From: Alkaliphilus transvaalensis ATCC 700919
GTDB lineage: Bacteria > Bacillota > Clostridia > Peptostreptococcales > Natronincolaceae
Direction of reading: 5' to 3'
Length of the DNA: 63,792 bases
Assembly: GCF_000621485.1 (NCBI RefSeq)
Contig: NZ_JHYF01000018.1
Coordinates: 1-63,792, forward strand
Below, piece by piece: positions 10,480 to 19,296 of the stretch (positions within the stretch are counted from its first letter, which is position 1; each line of letters begins with the position of its first letter). A model generated the notes under the pieces. It worked only from the letters and a program-made list of their open reading frames with translations. It was not told where the DNA came from and did no database searches. The position numbers were made by a program, and so were the translations under genes.

Positions 10480-10521
10480 ATTTCTTCCCCCTTTATAATA
10501 TTTTCAACACATTATATGGTA

Positions 10522-10551
10522 ATTATACCCTATGTCTCCATTGAGAAACAA
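10522..10551 (-). promoter_or_regulatory. promoter of ytxH operon, overlapping sigma-A-like and sigma-B-like elements
   Basis: On the minus strand TTGTTT (10551-10546) and TATAAT (10527-10522) are 18 bases apart. The same stretch can be read as GTTT (10549-10546) and GGGTAT (10530-10525) separated by 15 bases, close to the sigma-B pattern known for Bacillus ytxGH. Confidence 0.5.
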
Positions 10552-10569
10552 GTTATTCCTTATATTACT

Positions 10570-10830
10570 TAAGGAAAATAGTTATTTCATGATTATGTTA
10601 ATTAAAATCAAATGCAATACTTCACTTTTATAATTCAATATTATAACTTTGAAAATTAGCTATTTATAGTCAATAACCGATTGATGACCGCCTTATGAAT
10701 GAAGTGTGAATCAATCTTCCCACAGTATTTTACATAACTATCTTCTTGAAAAATAGGAAATTTGGCTTATTACTTAAATACTTTTTTTTGCATGAAAATA
10801 AATCTAATATCAATTATGCAATTTCCTTAT
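10570..10830 (-). repeat. copy of the dispersed intergenic repeat (copy E)
   Basis: The inner boundary at 10815-10827 reads TTATGCAATTTCC, the same terminal repeat as in the best copy at 52841-53218. Read on the minus strand, the next 45 bases also align with that copy, including an ATGCAAAA segment. The opposite end near 10570 (AAGGAAAATAG) is a decayed inverted partner. It fills the gap between ytxH and the glutamine synthetase-like gene and holds no ORF. Confidence 0.5.
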
Positions 10831-10836
10831 GCTATG

Positions 10837-10880
10837 AAAAAACCAGCATAGCCCATCAATATACAATAGGTATGCTGGTG
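10837..10880 (-). terminator. terminator of the glutamine synthetase-like gene
   Basis: Arms ACCAGCATA (10843-10851) and TATGCTGGT (10872-10880) form a perfect stem. On the minus strand the stem is followed by TTTTTTC. It begins 18 bases after the stop codon. Confidence 0.85.
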
Positions 10881-10897
10881 ATTAGATTAAGCTTATC

Positions 10898-12847
10898 CTA
10901 ACCTAAATAGCCATTTACTTCTTCCATTAAGTTTCTCTTATATACATTGTACATCGCTTTTAATGAAGCGATTTTTTCTGCCATTTCCATTTGAAGTCTT
11001 GACGCTAATTCATACTCTTTGCCTTCTAAAGCTTCTCTAATTTCGGTAAATAATGATTTTCGTTCTAAGCTATCCTTCATTAAGTGAATTCTTAGATTGT
11101 TAATCTTCTCCCAATTTACAACATCTAAATCAGTTGCTTGATCAACAATATGAAGTTTCTTGCAGTTTCGTACGATTGCAATATTATTTGGAATAATTCT
11201 TCCTAATAATTCTGTTACCCAATGATCTAATGTAGCAAGTTCATAGGAATTAAGAATTTTTTCATCGAAGGCTTCTCCGCTAAATAAAATTGCTTTCTTA
11301 TCTTGGCACTTTGTAAAACCTTGAAGATTCTCCCACACAGTTGCAGGCGGTTTACTAAATAATCTGTTTCTTTCTTCTTCAGTATAATCTTCAAAAACAT
11401 CATGCTCACTTCTATAGGCTCTATCTTTTTCTAGATAAAATTTATCTTCTCCAGCATCTTTAGAAATTTCTACTTCTAATTCTTTACTGGTCAATTTACT
11501 TTCTACTGCCTGTTTAATACCATCAAGCATAGCTAAATAAGAAGCACTTACTAATAAATAAGTATTAGAAGTTGGATTAGGTGCTCTTAACTCATATCTA
11601 GTGGCTAATGGATTATTGATATCCCTAACTAAACCGATTAATACTGTACGATTTCTTGAAGGACTTTCTGGTGTATGACCAACGGATCCAACGATACACA
11701 CTGGTGCTTCAAATCCTGGTTTCAATCGATTGAAGGCATCATTTGTAGAAGTTACAAAGGGATTAACAACTTCATAGTTTTTTAGAATCCCCATTAATGC
11801 TCCCCATCCCATAGAGTTAACAAACTCTTCCGTCATGTTTTGAGGAGCGAATAAATTTATAAACTTTCCATTTTTTAACTTTAATCCAGCTCCCATATGG
11901 GTATGTTTTCCACTTCCTGCTACACCTTCGATTGGTTTAGCCATAAAAGTAACTTCTAATCCATATCTTTCAAAAGTCTCTTCAATAAATTCTCTGATGA
12001 ATAAATCATTATCACAGGATTGTAGGGCTGTGCTGTACTTCCAGTCAACTTCCAACTGTTCCATTACATGATTTAATTTTCCCGATATCGAAATTGTAGA
12101 TCTTACTCCTCCAACTTCTTTATGACCCATTTCAGGCTCTACACCATACTTTTCTAGGATTAACATTGTTTCTTCTAAAGCAGATCTAACTGAACCCTTT
12201 GTTCTTTTCCAGTATTGTTCCTTTAACATTTGTGATGTCGATAATTTTTCTTCATCTGCCAAGTCTTCAGGTGTTTTTACCCAAAATTCTAGCTCTGTTG
12301 CTGTAGTTAAGCTTACATCTTCAATGTCTTCAACTGAATCAATGCCTAAGTCTTTAAGGGCGTGGGGATTATTGGTAAGGAGTTCTAACATTTCTTTCTT
12401 AAAATATTCTACAGTTCTTTTTAAGATGGCTCTAGAATCTACCCATTTTTCATTATGTTCTAAGTAAGCAGGTATTTTTAATGTTCCGATGGGTAATTGA
12501 GTCTCTTCATCTAATAATTCATAATTGTAATCTACAAACCAAGTAACATCAAGGTCAGGTATAATATCCACCTTAGCATTATTTAAAGTTGCAATTTCAT
12601 GAAGCATAACACTAGATCCGTCGGTTTGTACTCCCGTTTTAAGAAAACCATCAATATCCTCTAAAAACAAAGAAATAGGAATTTTTTCATCAGTATTATT
12701 TCCGCCTAAGTCCACACCTACTAATGAAACAAATTTAATTGCAGTGTGGGCTTCTAAAATTTGTTTTAAAATCTCCTTTTTGTGGGTCCATGGTGGTAAA
12801 AAGTAGACCATTGGTTCTGATAAAATGTCTTCCAAACTTTTTTTCAT
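10898..12847 (-). CDS. glutamine synthetase family protein, long form
   Basis: A 649-residue GlnA-like protein, longer than the roughly 440-residue type I enzyme. Recognisable active-site segments in order are TDGSSVMLHEI near 76, ELEFWVK near 188, EPEMGHKEVGG near 240, KHTHMGAGL near 315, NRLKPGFEAP near 370 and SRNRTVLIGL near 395. These parallel the EVxxGQHE, HxHxSL, RLxPGxEAP and NRS stretches of glutamine synthetase. A helical C-terminal extension of about 150 residues is extra. The gene stands alone behind AAGGAGG. It probably ligates ammonia to glutamate; a related gamma-glutamyl ligase role cannot be excluded, because the canonical PGQHE is replaced by MGHKE. Confidence 0.8.
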   Translation of the reverse strand: MKKSLEDILSEPMVYFLPPWTHKKEILKQILEAHTAIKFVSLVGVDLGGNNTDEKIPISLFLEDIDGFLKTGVQTDGSSVMLHEIATLNNAKVDIIPDLDVTWFVDYNYELLDEETQLPIGTLKIPAYLEHNEKWVDSRAILKRTVEYFKKEMLELLTNNPHALKDLGIDSVEDIEDVSLTTATELEFWVKTPEDLADEEKLSTSQMLKEQYWKRTKGSVRSALEETMLILEKYGVEPEMGHKEVGGVRSTISISGKLNHVMEQLEVDWKYSTALQSCDNDLFIREFIEETFERYGLEVTFMAKPIEGVAGSGKHTHMGAGLKLKNGKFINLFAPQNMTEEFVNSMGWGALMGILKNYEVVNPFVTSTNDAFNRLKPGFEAPVCIVGSVGHTPESPSRNRTVLIGLVRDINNPLATRYELRAPNPTSNTYLLVSASYLAMLDGIKQAVESKLTSKELEVEISKDAGEDKFYLEKDRAYRSEHDVFEDYTEEERNRLFSKPPATVWENLQGFTKCQDKKAILFSGEAFDEKILNSYELATLDHWVTELLGRIIPNNIAIVRNCKKLHIVDQATDLDVVNWEKINNLRIHLMKDSLERKSLFTEIREALEGKEYELASRLQMEMAEKIASLKAMYNVYKRNLMEEVNGYLG

Positions 12848-12872
12848 AATTATACCTCCTTACATTTTGTAA

Positions 12873-12910
12873 CACGAATATTTAATTGATAATCCGTTTT
12901 AATATTCGTG
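12873..12910 (-). promoter_or_regulatory. inverted repeat in the leader of the glutamine synthetase-like gene
   Basis: The 10-base arms CACGAATATT and AATATTCGTG are perfect and separated by 18 bases. The element ends 25 bases before the start codon and has no T run, so it is not a terminator. It could be an operator or an mRNA structure near the ribosome binding site. It does not match the GlnR consensus. Confidence 0.5.
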
Positions 12911-13234
12911 CTATTCCCTACATTATTATAATCTTTTAAATTTTAATAATGATTATACAAGAGTTTTGATAAAAAGTAAATAGAATACTGCAAAAATATT
13001 AATTATTTTTTAAAAATATAACAGGATAATATCATTGTATTTACTTACTTTTAATTTTGTGATTTAGGAAAACGTTTCAATTTCTAAAAAGATATTTTTT
13101 TTATAAATATATTATTATTTTCTCTTACCCCACTCTATTTTTAACATTTATCATTCTTATCAAGTTAACATTTTGATCCCCCAGTTTCTAGAGCTATTTT
13201 TTCCGTTAAACTTAAAACCTACTCTTCAAAAAAT
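12911..13234. other. AT-rich intergenic stretch without recognised gene
   Basis: No frame with a ribosome binding site, tRNA or repeat copy was seen. It presumably carries the promoter of the glutamine synthetase-like gene, but no confident -35/-10 pair could be fixed in such AT-rich sequence. Confidence 0.5.
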
Positions 13235-13263
13235 AAAAAAGAGAAAATTTCTTTTCTCTTTTC
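13235..13263 (-). terminator. terminator downstream of the HPr gene
   Basis: Arms AAAAGAGAAAA and TTTTCTCTTTT with a short loop; T-rich on both sides, strongest on the minus strand. It is about 160 bases after the HPr stop, with a 14-base palindrome (TTTCTTCGAAGAAA, near 13396-13409) in between. Confidence 0.7.
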
Positions 13264-13421
13264 CATAACATAGGTAAGTCCTACTTTGAAATTTATTAAA
13301 AGAACATTGGTAAATGCGATTCAAGAGTAAGCAAGCAATTTAATTTAATTAAATTGATGTAATATCTTGTTTTCTTCACCTAAAATCATCTTTGTTTTCT
13401 TCGAAGAAAGATTTTTTCTAA

Positions 13422-13691
13422 CTAATCATGTTCAATTAAAGTATTTTCAATTAAATCTACCAAAGCTTCCATTGCTTCTGCTTCATCACTACCCTCTATC
13501 TTAAGGAGAATTTCATCACCTTTTTTAGCACCCATGCTTAATACATTCATGATGCTTTTACAATTATATTCGTTTCCACCTTTAATAATCATTATTTCAG
13601 ATTTGAAACGGGTAGCCTCCTTAACTAAGTAACTAGCAGGCCTAGCATGAAGCCCTATTGCATTTTTAATTACAACCATTTTCTCCAACAT
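13422..13691 (-). CDS. ptsH: HPr phosphocarrier protein
   Basis: An 89-residue HPr. Starting at ATG 13691, the phosphorylatable histidine falls at residue 15 (GLHARP) and the regulatory serine at residue 46 (CKSIMNV), exactly the canonical numbering, and a GGGGGG site precedes it; this decides against the ATG five codons upstream. It carries phosphate from enzyme I to PTS permeases, and Ser46 makes it a likely target of HPr kinase in carbon catabolite control. No enzyme I gene is next to it, so it is a stand-alone copy. Confidence 0.93.
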   Translation of the reverse strand: MLEKMVVIKNAIGLHARPASYLVKEATRFKSEIMIIKGGNEYNCKSIMNVLSMGAKKGDEILLKIEGSDEAEAMEALVDLIENTLIEHD

Positions 13692-14082
13692 CACCGATCC
13701 CCCCATATTTTTCTCTACTTTTATTATCCATTATTTTAGTATTATACTTTTTGATTTTCATATTGTTTTCAAACTAACTCTCTTTAAAAATATAAATAGC
13801 GTTTTGCTTTAATCAGTAGATCACTATAATGATTAATTGTATACATAAAATAGTATCTACATAATGTCTAATAGACTGTCTTGTTGCCAACATAATTCTA
13901 TGTATGACAAAAAGATGATAAAAATGCTTTGTATACAATATACTTATAACTAATATACTTGGTTTTGACCAGAATTTCAACAATAATTTCTAAGACTATT
14001 TATCTATTTTCAAATACTTATTTATTTCTTCATCCTTAACAAAGCTTTAAGATTAATACTATTTTTAATCTTTGTCTCTATT
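13692..14082. other. intergenic region with promoter-like and palindromic sequence
   Basis: A TATAAT hexamer on the minus strand at 13746-13741 may serve the HPr gene, although no -35 at standard spacing is obvious. The perfect 10-base palindrome TTGTATACAA is at 13929-13938 and a near copy lies around 13837-13846. No gene was recognised. Confidence 0.4.
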
Positions 14083-15297
14083 TTATACAAACTTAATCCA
14101 TTTCATTTCAAAAATTGATAGATCGTCTTTTAATTTAGGCTGATTTCTTGATAGTTTTTTTAAAGCAAGGGTATAATGGTGGCTTTCACATTTAACTTCT
14201 TCTTTTAAGAAATCAACTAACCCTTCATATTCTAATACTTTATTCTCTTCATCTTTAATTTCCAACAATCCATCAGTATAAATTATAATTGTGTCACCTG
14301 AATCTAAGCATACCGTCTTTTCTTCATGATCCTCAGCAAATTCAAAACCAATAGGTGTCCCATAACCATCTAATTCTTGTATTTCGCCACTATTTTTAAT
14401 TAGAAAAGGTGCAGGATGAGCAGCCCTAACATACTTTAATACCCCTGTTTTTACATTTAATACCATGTAAAAAATAGTAAAGTAATGTTTGTATTTTGCA
14501 AATGGAAAACGTTTATTCAAATATCGAATTACCTCTATGGGAGGTATGATTTCATAGTATGGATAATCGTTTATTTTCCGTTTTAGTGGGGAGCCCCGCT
14601 CAATATCTAAAATTAGAGATTCAGATAGGGCAACCGCCAACATAGAGGATGCGATTCCATGTCCCATGACATCTATCATATACATACCCATATGATCCTC
14701 GTCCAACATAAAGGCATCAAATATATCTCCACCTACTTTACCAGAAGGTTGAAAATGCCATAAAAAAGAACAGTTCGGTATATTTCCTAAGGTCTTAGGT
14801 ATTAGTGCTTCTTGAATTTTAGCTGCCATAGTAAGATTTCTATCTAATTCTAACTTTTGATTAGCGATTCTAGACAAACTTTCTTCTAAGGCATTATTTG
14901 AGTCATTTAATCTCTTCTTTAACTCATTAATTTTAAACTGATTCTTAATTTTAAGCATCAATTCATTTTCATGATAGGGTATTTGAATAAAATCATCTAC
15001 ACCTACTTGAATAAATTTTAATTTTTCTTCTTCTGAGAAATCATGGAGCTGCACAATTATAGGAATTTCTTTTGTTTCAGAATCATTTTTTAGTGTTTTA
15101 CACCCAATAAAGCTTTCTTCTTCATTAGGAAAAGCATTTATCAATATGATATTAGGTTTAGTGTTTTCTACAATTTCGCTAATATCAGTAGCGAGCAGTT
15201 CTTCCACCACCTGATACCCATATCGACGCAATAAGTTCTTTAGAAGACATTTACGACTAACTGTAGGCCTTAATATTAGGATTTTATTTAGCATCAT
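14083..15297 (-). CDS. PP2C-type (SpoIIE/RsbU-like) phosphatase with degenerate receiver domain
   Basis: A 404-residue protein. Residues 1-125 have the length and hydrophobic pattern of a response-regulator receiver, but the acidic pocket is replaced by Arg-Pro (ILILRP), the phospho-acceptor aspartate by Asn (ILINAF), and the KP loop by QIPY. A helical linker (125-170) with LTMAAKIQEALIP leads into a PP2C-type serine phosphatase domain with VGGDIFDAF and MYMIDVMGHG metal-binding segments and a late IIYTDGLLE motif. Such proteins usually dephosphorylate anti-anti-sigma factors. The pseudo-receiver probably senses something other than phosphorylation. No partner gene is adjacent. Confidence 0.85.
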   Translation of the reverse strand: MMLNKILILRPTVSRKCLLKNLLRRYGYQVVEELLATDISEIVENTKPNIILINAFPNEEESFIGCKTLKNDSETKEIPIIVQLHDFSEEEKLKFIQVGVDDFIQIPYHENELMLKIKNQFKINELKKRLNDSNNALEESLSRIANQKLELDRNLTMAAKIQEALIPKTLGNIPNCSFLWHFQPSGKVGGDIFDAFMLDEDHMGMYMIDVMGHGIASSMLAVALSESLILDIERGSPLKRKINDYPYYEIIPPIEVIRYLNKRFPFAKYKHYFTIFYMVLNVKTGVLKYVRAAHPAPFLIKNSGEIQELDGYGTPIGFEFAEDHEEKTVCLDSGDTIIIYTDGLLEIKDEENKVLEYEGLVDFLKEEVKCESHHYTLALKKLSRNQPKLKDDLSIFEMKWIKFV

Positions 15298-15583
15298 AAG
15301 GTTTACTCCTATCTATATGGTCAATTCCTCTTTCATAGGATACAATCACATCTTACACCAATAATAGATATATTCTTCATCTATCTACAGAATTCCTACT
15401 GAAATACTTGAAACTTTTTGTAAAATTTATATCCCATAGACTTAATTTAGGTTATATCTCAATTATATAATTTTTCGTGGAAAGTTTCTATAGATACATA
15501 GATGGAAAACCTAATAGGCATGCCCATAAACTACTATTAAGCTACTAAATTATATGGTAGGTTTTAGTTTTTCTGTTATAAAC
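15298..15583. other. intergenic stretch, nothing recognised
   Basis: The stretch is AT-rich, with no ORF that has a ribosome binding site and no repeat copy. It separates the PP2C gene from the dehydrogenase operon terminator. Confidence 0.5.
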
Positions 15584-15620
15584 TAAAAAAGGACTTAAAG
15601 AGGCTCTCCTCCCTAAGTCC
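15584..15620 (-). terminator. terminator of the 2-oxoacid dehydrogenase operon
   Basis: Stem GGACTTA / TAAGTCC with a GC-rich loop, followed on the minus strand by TTTTTTAG. It starts seven bases after the lpdA stop. Confidence 0.85.
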
Positions 15621-15626
15621 CTCCTT

Positions 15627-17000
15627 CTATATATGAATAGGATGACCTGTGATGCCGTGGGCTGCTTCCATTACAATTTCTGAAAGGGTTGGATGTGGGT
15701 GTATTGCCTTAGCCACATCTTCAGCAGTTCCTTCAAGCTCCATGGATATAACGGCTTCAGAAATCATATCCGTGGCATGAACAGCCATGATATGGGTGCC
15801 TAATATTTCCCCATATTGTTGATCGGCTATAACCTTTACAAATCCTACACTTTCTCCCTCTGCCATCGCTTTTCCATTGGCACTAATGGGAAACTTACTT
15901 ACCACTACTTGATGGCCTTTTTCCTTAGCCTCTTCCTCTGTTAAGCCAACAGAAGCTATTTCTGGAAAACTATAAATGCACGACGGGACTGCCTTATAAT
16001 CAATCACTTCATCGCCACCCATTGCATTACTGGCTGCCACAAGGCCTTCTGCACTGGCTACATGGGCTAATAGATATTTACCGTTTACATCCCCTATAGC
16101 ATAGATTCCTTCGATATTGGTTTCTAGTTTCTCATTGGTAACAATTCCTCTATTGTCGGTCTCTAGTTTTAATCCTTCTAACCCCTTAAGATTTGGCTTA
16201 GTACCAAGAGCAATCAGTATTTTATCTCCTTCAAATATCTTTTCTTCCCCATTAACAGTTGCCACAACAGTGTTTCCTTGGATTCTATTAATTTGGCAGT
16301 TAGTCTGGATAACTAACCCATTCTTTTTTAAATGTTTCGTTAAAGTATCGGCCATTTCAGTTTCTACACCCGATAGAATTCTTTCAGAACGTTGTAGTAA
16401 CGTCACCTTTACTCCTAGACTATTAAATAGAGTTGCAAATTCAACCCCGATAACACCCCCACCAAGGATCAATAAACTTTTTGGCAATTCCTTAAGATTT
16501 AAAATTTCCTTACTGGTTAAAAGATAATCCTTTTCGTAGGCTTCTCTAAGTCCTGGTATGTTAGGAATTTGAGGTTTGCCTCCAGTAGCAATAATGATCT
16601 TTTTACCTTCTATTTTTTGTCCTTCTACATCAATTATGTTGTTATCAATAAAATTAGCAAACCCCCTGATAATTTCAACTTTATTTTTAACTAATAGACT
16701 CTCTACACCCCTAACCAACCTTCTAACTACGCTATCCTTTCGTTTAATCATGGTTTTCCAGTTGATTTTTAATTCTTTTTTTGATATTCCTTCGATGCCA
16801 TAAAAGTCACTTTTTAAAATTTCTTGATAAACCTTTGCATTTTTTAATAGGGCTTTAGTTGGGATACAACCCCAATTTAAACAGACACCGCCTAAGGCCT
16901 CTTTTTCTACTAAAGCAACCTTACCACCAAGTTGGGCTGCCTTTATAGCGGCTACATACCCACCTGGACCACCACCTATTACAATTATATCGTAGATCAT
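15627..17000 (-). CDS. lpdA: dihydrolipoyl dehydrogenase (E3)
   Basis: A 457-residue flavoprotein that reoxidises the dihydrolipoyl groups of E2 with NAD. The FAD motif GGGPGG is at residues 9-14 and the redox cysteines are 40 and 45 in GGVCLNWGCIPTK. The NAD motif GGGVIGVEFA follows near 178, and the C-terminal catalytic HPHPTLSE near 440. There is no fused lipoyl domain. It is the last gene of the complex, 11 bases after E2. Confidence 0.96.
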   Translation of the reverse strand: MIYDIIVIGGGPGGYVAAIKAAQLGGKVALVEKEALGGVCLNWGCIPTKALLKNAKVYQEILKSDFYGIEGISKKELKINWKTMIKRKDSVVRRLVRGVESLLVKNKVEIIRGFANFIDNNIIDVEGQKIEGKKIIIATGGKPQIPNIPGLREAYEKDYLLTSKEILNLKELPKSLLILGGGVIGVEFATLFNSLGVKVTLLQRSERILSGVETEMADTLTKHLKKNGLVIQTNCQINRIQGNTVVATVNGEEKIFEGDKILIALGTKPNLKGLEGLKLETDNRGIVTNEKLETNIEGIYAIGDVNGKYLLAHVASAEGLVAASNAMGGDEVIDYKAVPSCIYSFPEIASVGLTEEEAKEKGHQVVVSKFPISANGKAMAEGESVGFVKVIADQQYGEILGTHIMAVHATDMISEAVISMELEGTAEDVAKAIHPHPTLSEIVMEAAHGITGHPIHI

Positions 17001-17011
17001 TAAATCGCCTC

Positions 17012-18298
17012 CTATAGTAATAGTAAGCTATGGGGATCCTCCATGTATCCTTTAAAGGATTTTAAGAATCTTCCTGCATCTCCACCATCTAGTACCCTAT
17101 GATCTATGGCAACTGAGATTGGTAACATCCAACGAATAACAATTTCATCCTCCATAACTACTGGCTTCTTTTCTATTTTACCCAAACCTAAAATTGCAAC
17201 CTCTGGGTAATTTATTATAGGTGTACCCAAACTTGCACCTAATGAACCAAAATTTGTGATGGTAAAGGTGCTGCCTTTTAATTCCTCTATTTTTATTTTT
17301 CTTTCTCGAGCCCCTTCACCAAGACGATCAATTTCCTTCATTAGGGACAATATCCCCTTTTGATCTGCATTTTTGATAACAGGCACTAATAATCCATCTT
17401 CTGTATCAACGGCCATTCCTACATGATAATAATTTTTTAATATTAGATGTTGGCCGTCCTCCGACAATTGACTATTAAACTTAGGGTTTTCCTTCAATGA
17501 TTGAACTAGTGCCTTTATAACAAAGGGAAGATAGGTAATTTTCAACCCTTGATCATCTAAAAACTTGTTCTTAATGGCCTCTCGGTATTCCACTAATGCA
17601 GATACATCTATTTCCGCCATGACAACCGAATGGGGAATCGTAAAAAAGGATTCTGTCATTTTTTTAGAAATTGTCTTTCTTAAGGTAGTAAGCTTGACTA
17701 TTTCTTCATTTTCTATAGTAGAATCCCCCTCTTTTTTAGAGGGTTCAACAGAAGATAACTTCTTATTTTCGTAGGTTTTCTGAATATCTTCCTTCATCAC
17801 CCTACCATTTGGTCCTGTACCTTTTACTTCATCTATTTTGATCCCTAGGTCATAGGCCATTTTCCTTGCCACTGGTGTTGCTAATACCTTTCCTTTGCTT
17901 GAGGTTTTCACTTTATCTGAACGTCCTTCTTCACTAATCGAAACAACTTCATTGGAAACCTCTAAAGCACCAACAACACCTGCATTATCTTCTTCAACTG
18001 CTTCTGTTTTTGCTCCTGCTTCAGCTTTATTTTCTTCAGTTCTCTGAGAGACTTCTCCACCTTCACCAGTGTCGATTACCACCAACACATTTCCTACATA
18101 GATGGTCTCTCCAACTTCCCCATTAAGCTTTGCAATTTTTCCAGTAGCCGGGGCTGGTAATTCTGCATTAACCTTGTCGGTTTCTATCTCGCAAAGGGAA
18201 TCCCCTTCTTTAACTTCATCACCTACAGCTACTAACCACTTTAAAAGTACACCTTCGTGGATTCCTTCTCCAATATCCGGAAGTTTAAATTCTATCAT
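17012..18298 (-). CDS. dihydrolipoamide acyltransferase (E2)
   Basis: A 428-residue E2 with one lipoyl domain (residues 1-80, lipoylated Lys42 in EIETDKVNA), an acidic linker, a peripheral-subunit-binding domain (about 140-175, ATPVARKMAYDLG and TGPNGRV) and a C-terminal acyltransferase core with the HRVLDGGDAGRFL active-site motif. It transfers the acyl group to CoA. Sequence alone does not decide between pyruvate, branched-chain and acetoin complexes. It lies between E1 beta and E3. Confidence 0.92.
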   Translation of the reverse strand: MIEFKLPDIGEGIHEGVLLKWLVAVGDEVKEGDSLCEIETDKVNAELPAPATGKIAKLNGEVGETIYVGNVLVVIDTGEGGEVSQRTEENKAEAGAKTEAVEEDNAGVVGALEVSNEVVSISEEGRSDKVKTSSKGKVLATPVARKMAYDLGIKIDEVKGTGPNGRVMKEDIQKTYENKKLSSVEPSKKEGDSTIENEEIVKLTTLRKTISKKMTESFFTIPHSVVMAEIDVSALVEYREAIKNKFLDDQGLKITYLPFVIKALVQSLKENPKFNSQLSEDGQHLILKNYYHVGMAVDTEDGLLVPVIKNADQKGILSLMKEIDRLGEGARERKIKIEELKGSTFTITNFGSLGASLGTPIINYPEVAILGLGKIEKKPVVMEDEIVIRWMLPISVAIDHRVLDGGDAGRFLKSFKGYMEDPHSLLLL

Positions 18299-18312
18299 TT
18301 TCTCTATTCCCC

Positions 18313-19296
18313 CTATGTAAGATAATTTACTGTTTCAGTAATTTTCTTTAATATCCTCTCAGGACTTGGAATATAGTGATGCTCCCCTTTAGGTAATGGG
18401 AATACTGTATCAAATCCTGTTAATCTACTGGGAGGAGCCTCAAGGTGTAAAAATGCTTTTTCATTTATGATGGAAATTAGTTCTCCTCCTACACCTCCAG
18501 TTTTTGGAGCCTCATGGACAATCAATACTCTCCCAGTTTTCTTAACTGATTGGATGACGGTTTCCCGATCTATCGGTGCAATAGTTCTTAAATCAATTAC
18601 TTCTGGGTAAATCCCTTTGCCTTCTGCCATTTCAGTAGCCTTTAAAACCTCCCTCATAGAAGCTCCCCACGAAATAATTGTGATGTCTTCTCCCTCTTTA
18701 ACTACCTTTGCCTTTCCGATGGGGATTAAATACTCTTCTTCTGGAACCTCTTGCTTAAAAGCTCGATAAATTCGCTTTGGCTCTAAAAAAATGACAGGGT
18801 CTTCATCCCTAATAGCCGATGCCAGTAAACCCTTCGTATCATAGGGTGTTGAAGGCACCACAACCTTAAGCCCAGGAATATGGGCAAACAGAGCCTCTGT
18901 ACTTTCAGAGTGGTGTTCTAAGGCTCTAATACCACCACCATAGGGCATGCGAATTGTCATAGGGACAGTGTATCTTCCCCTCGACCTATTTCTCATTCTT
19001 GCAACATGGGTGATAATTTGATTAAAAGCAGGGTAGACAAACCCCATAAATTGGATCTCTACTACTGGAATTAATCCATTTAACCCCATTCCAATGCCTA
19101 CACCAACAATACCTGACTCTGCTAAAGGAGTATCCATACAACGATCTTTACCAAATTCCTTTTGTAAATCTACTGTTGCACGGAAAACCCCACCTTCATG
19201 GCCAACATCTTCTCCAAATACAACGACTCTATCATCTCTACGCATTTCCTGCTTTAAAGTTTCATTCACAGCCTGTAATACATTCATTAATGGCAT
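18313..19296 (-). CDS. 2-oxoacid dehydrogenase E1 component, beta subunit
   Basis: A 327-residue transketolase-like subunit that with E1 alpha decarboxylates a 2-oxoacid using thiamine diphosphate. Family signatures include VFGEDVGHEGGVFRAT near 26, DTPLAESGIVGVGIGMG near 55 and HHSESTEALFAHIPG near 128. The ATG overlaps the E1 alpha stop by one base, indicating coupled translation and a fixed subunit ratio. Confidence 0.93.
   Translation of the reverse strand: MPLMNVLQAVNETLKQEMRRDDRVVVFGEDVGHEGGVFRATVDLQKEFGKDRCMDTPLAESGIVGVGIGMGLNGLIPVVEIQFMGFVYPAFNQIITHVARMRNRSRGRYTVPMTIRMPYGGGIRALEHHSESTEALFAHIPGLKVVVPSTPYDTKGLLASAIRDEDPVIFLEPKRIYRAFKQEVPEEEYLIPIGKAKVVKEGEDITIISWGASMREVLKATEMAEGKGIYPEVIDLRTIAPIDRETVIQSVKKTGRVLIVHEAPKTGGVGGELISIINEKAFLHLEAPPSRLTGFDTVFPLPKGEHHYIPSPERILKKITETVNYLT

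Noticed and set aside
16117-16527. 136-codon plus-strand frame opposite lpdA
   Set aside because: It is antisense to a complete E3 gene with intact motifs, with no ribosome binding site and no recognisable domain.
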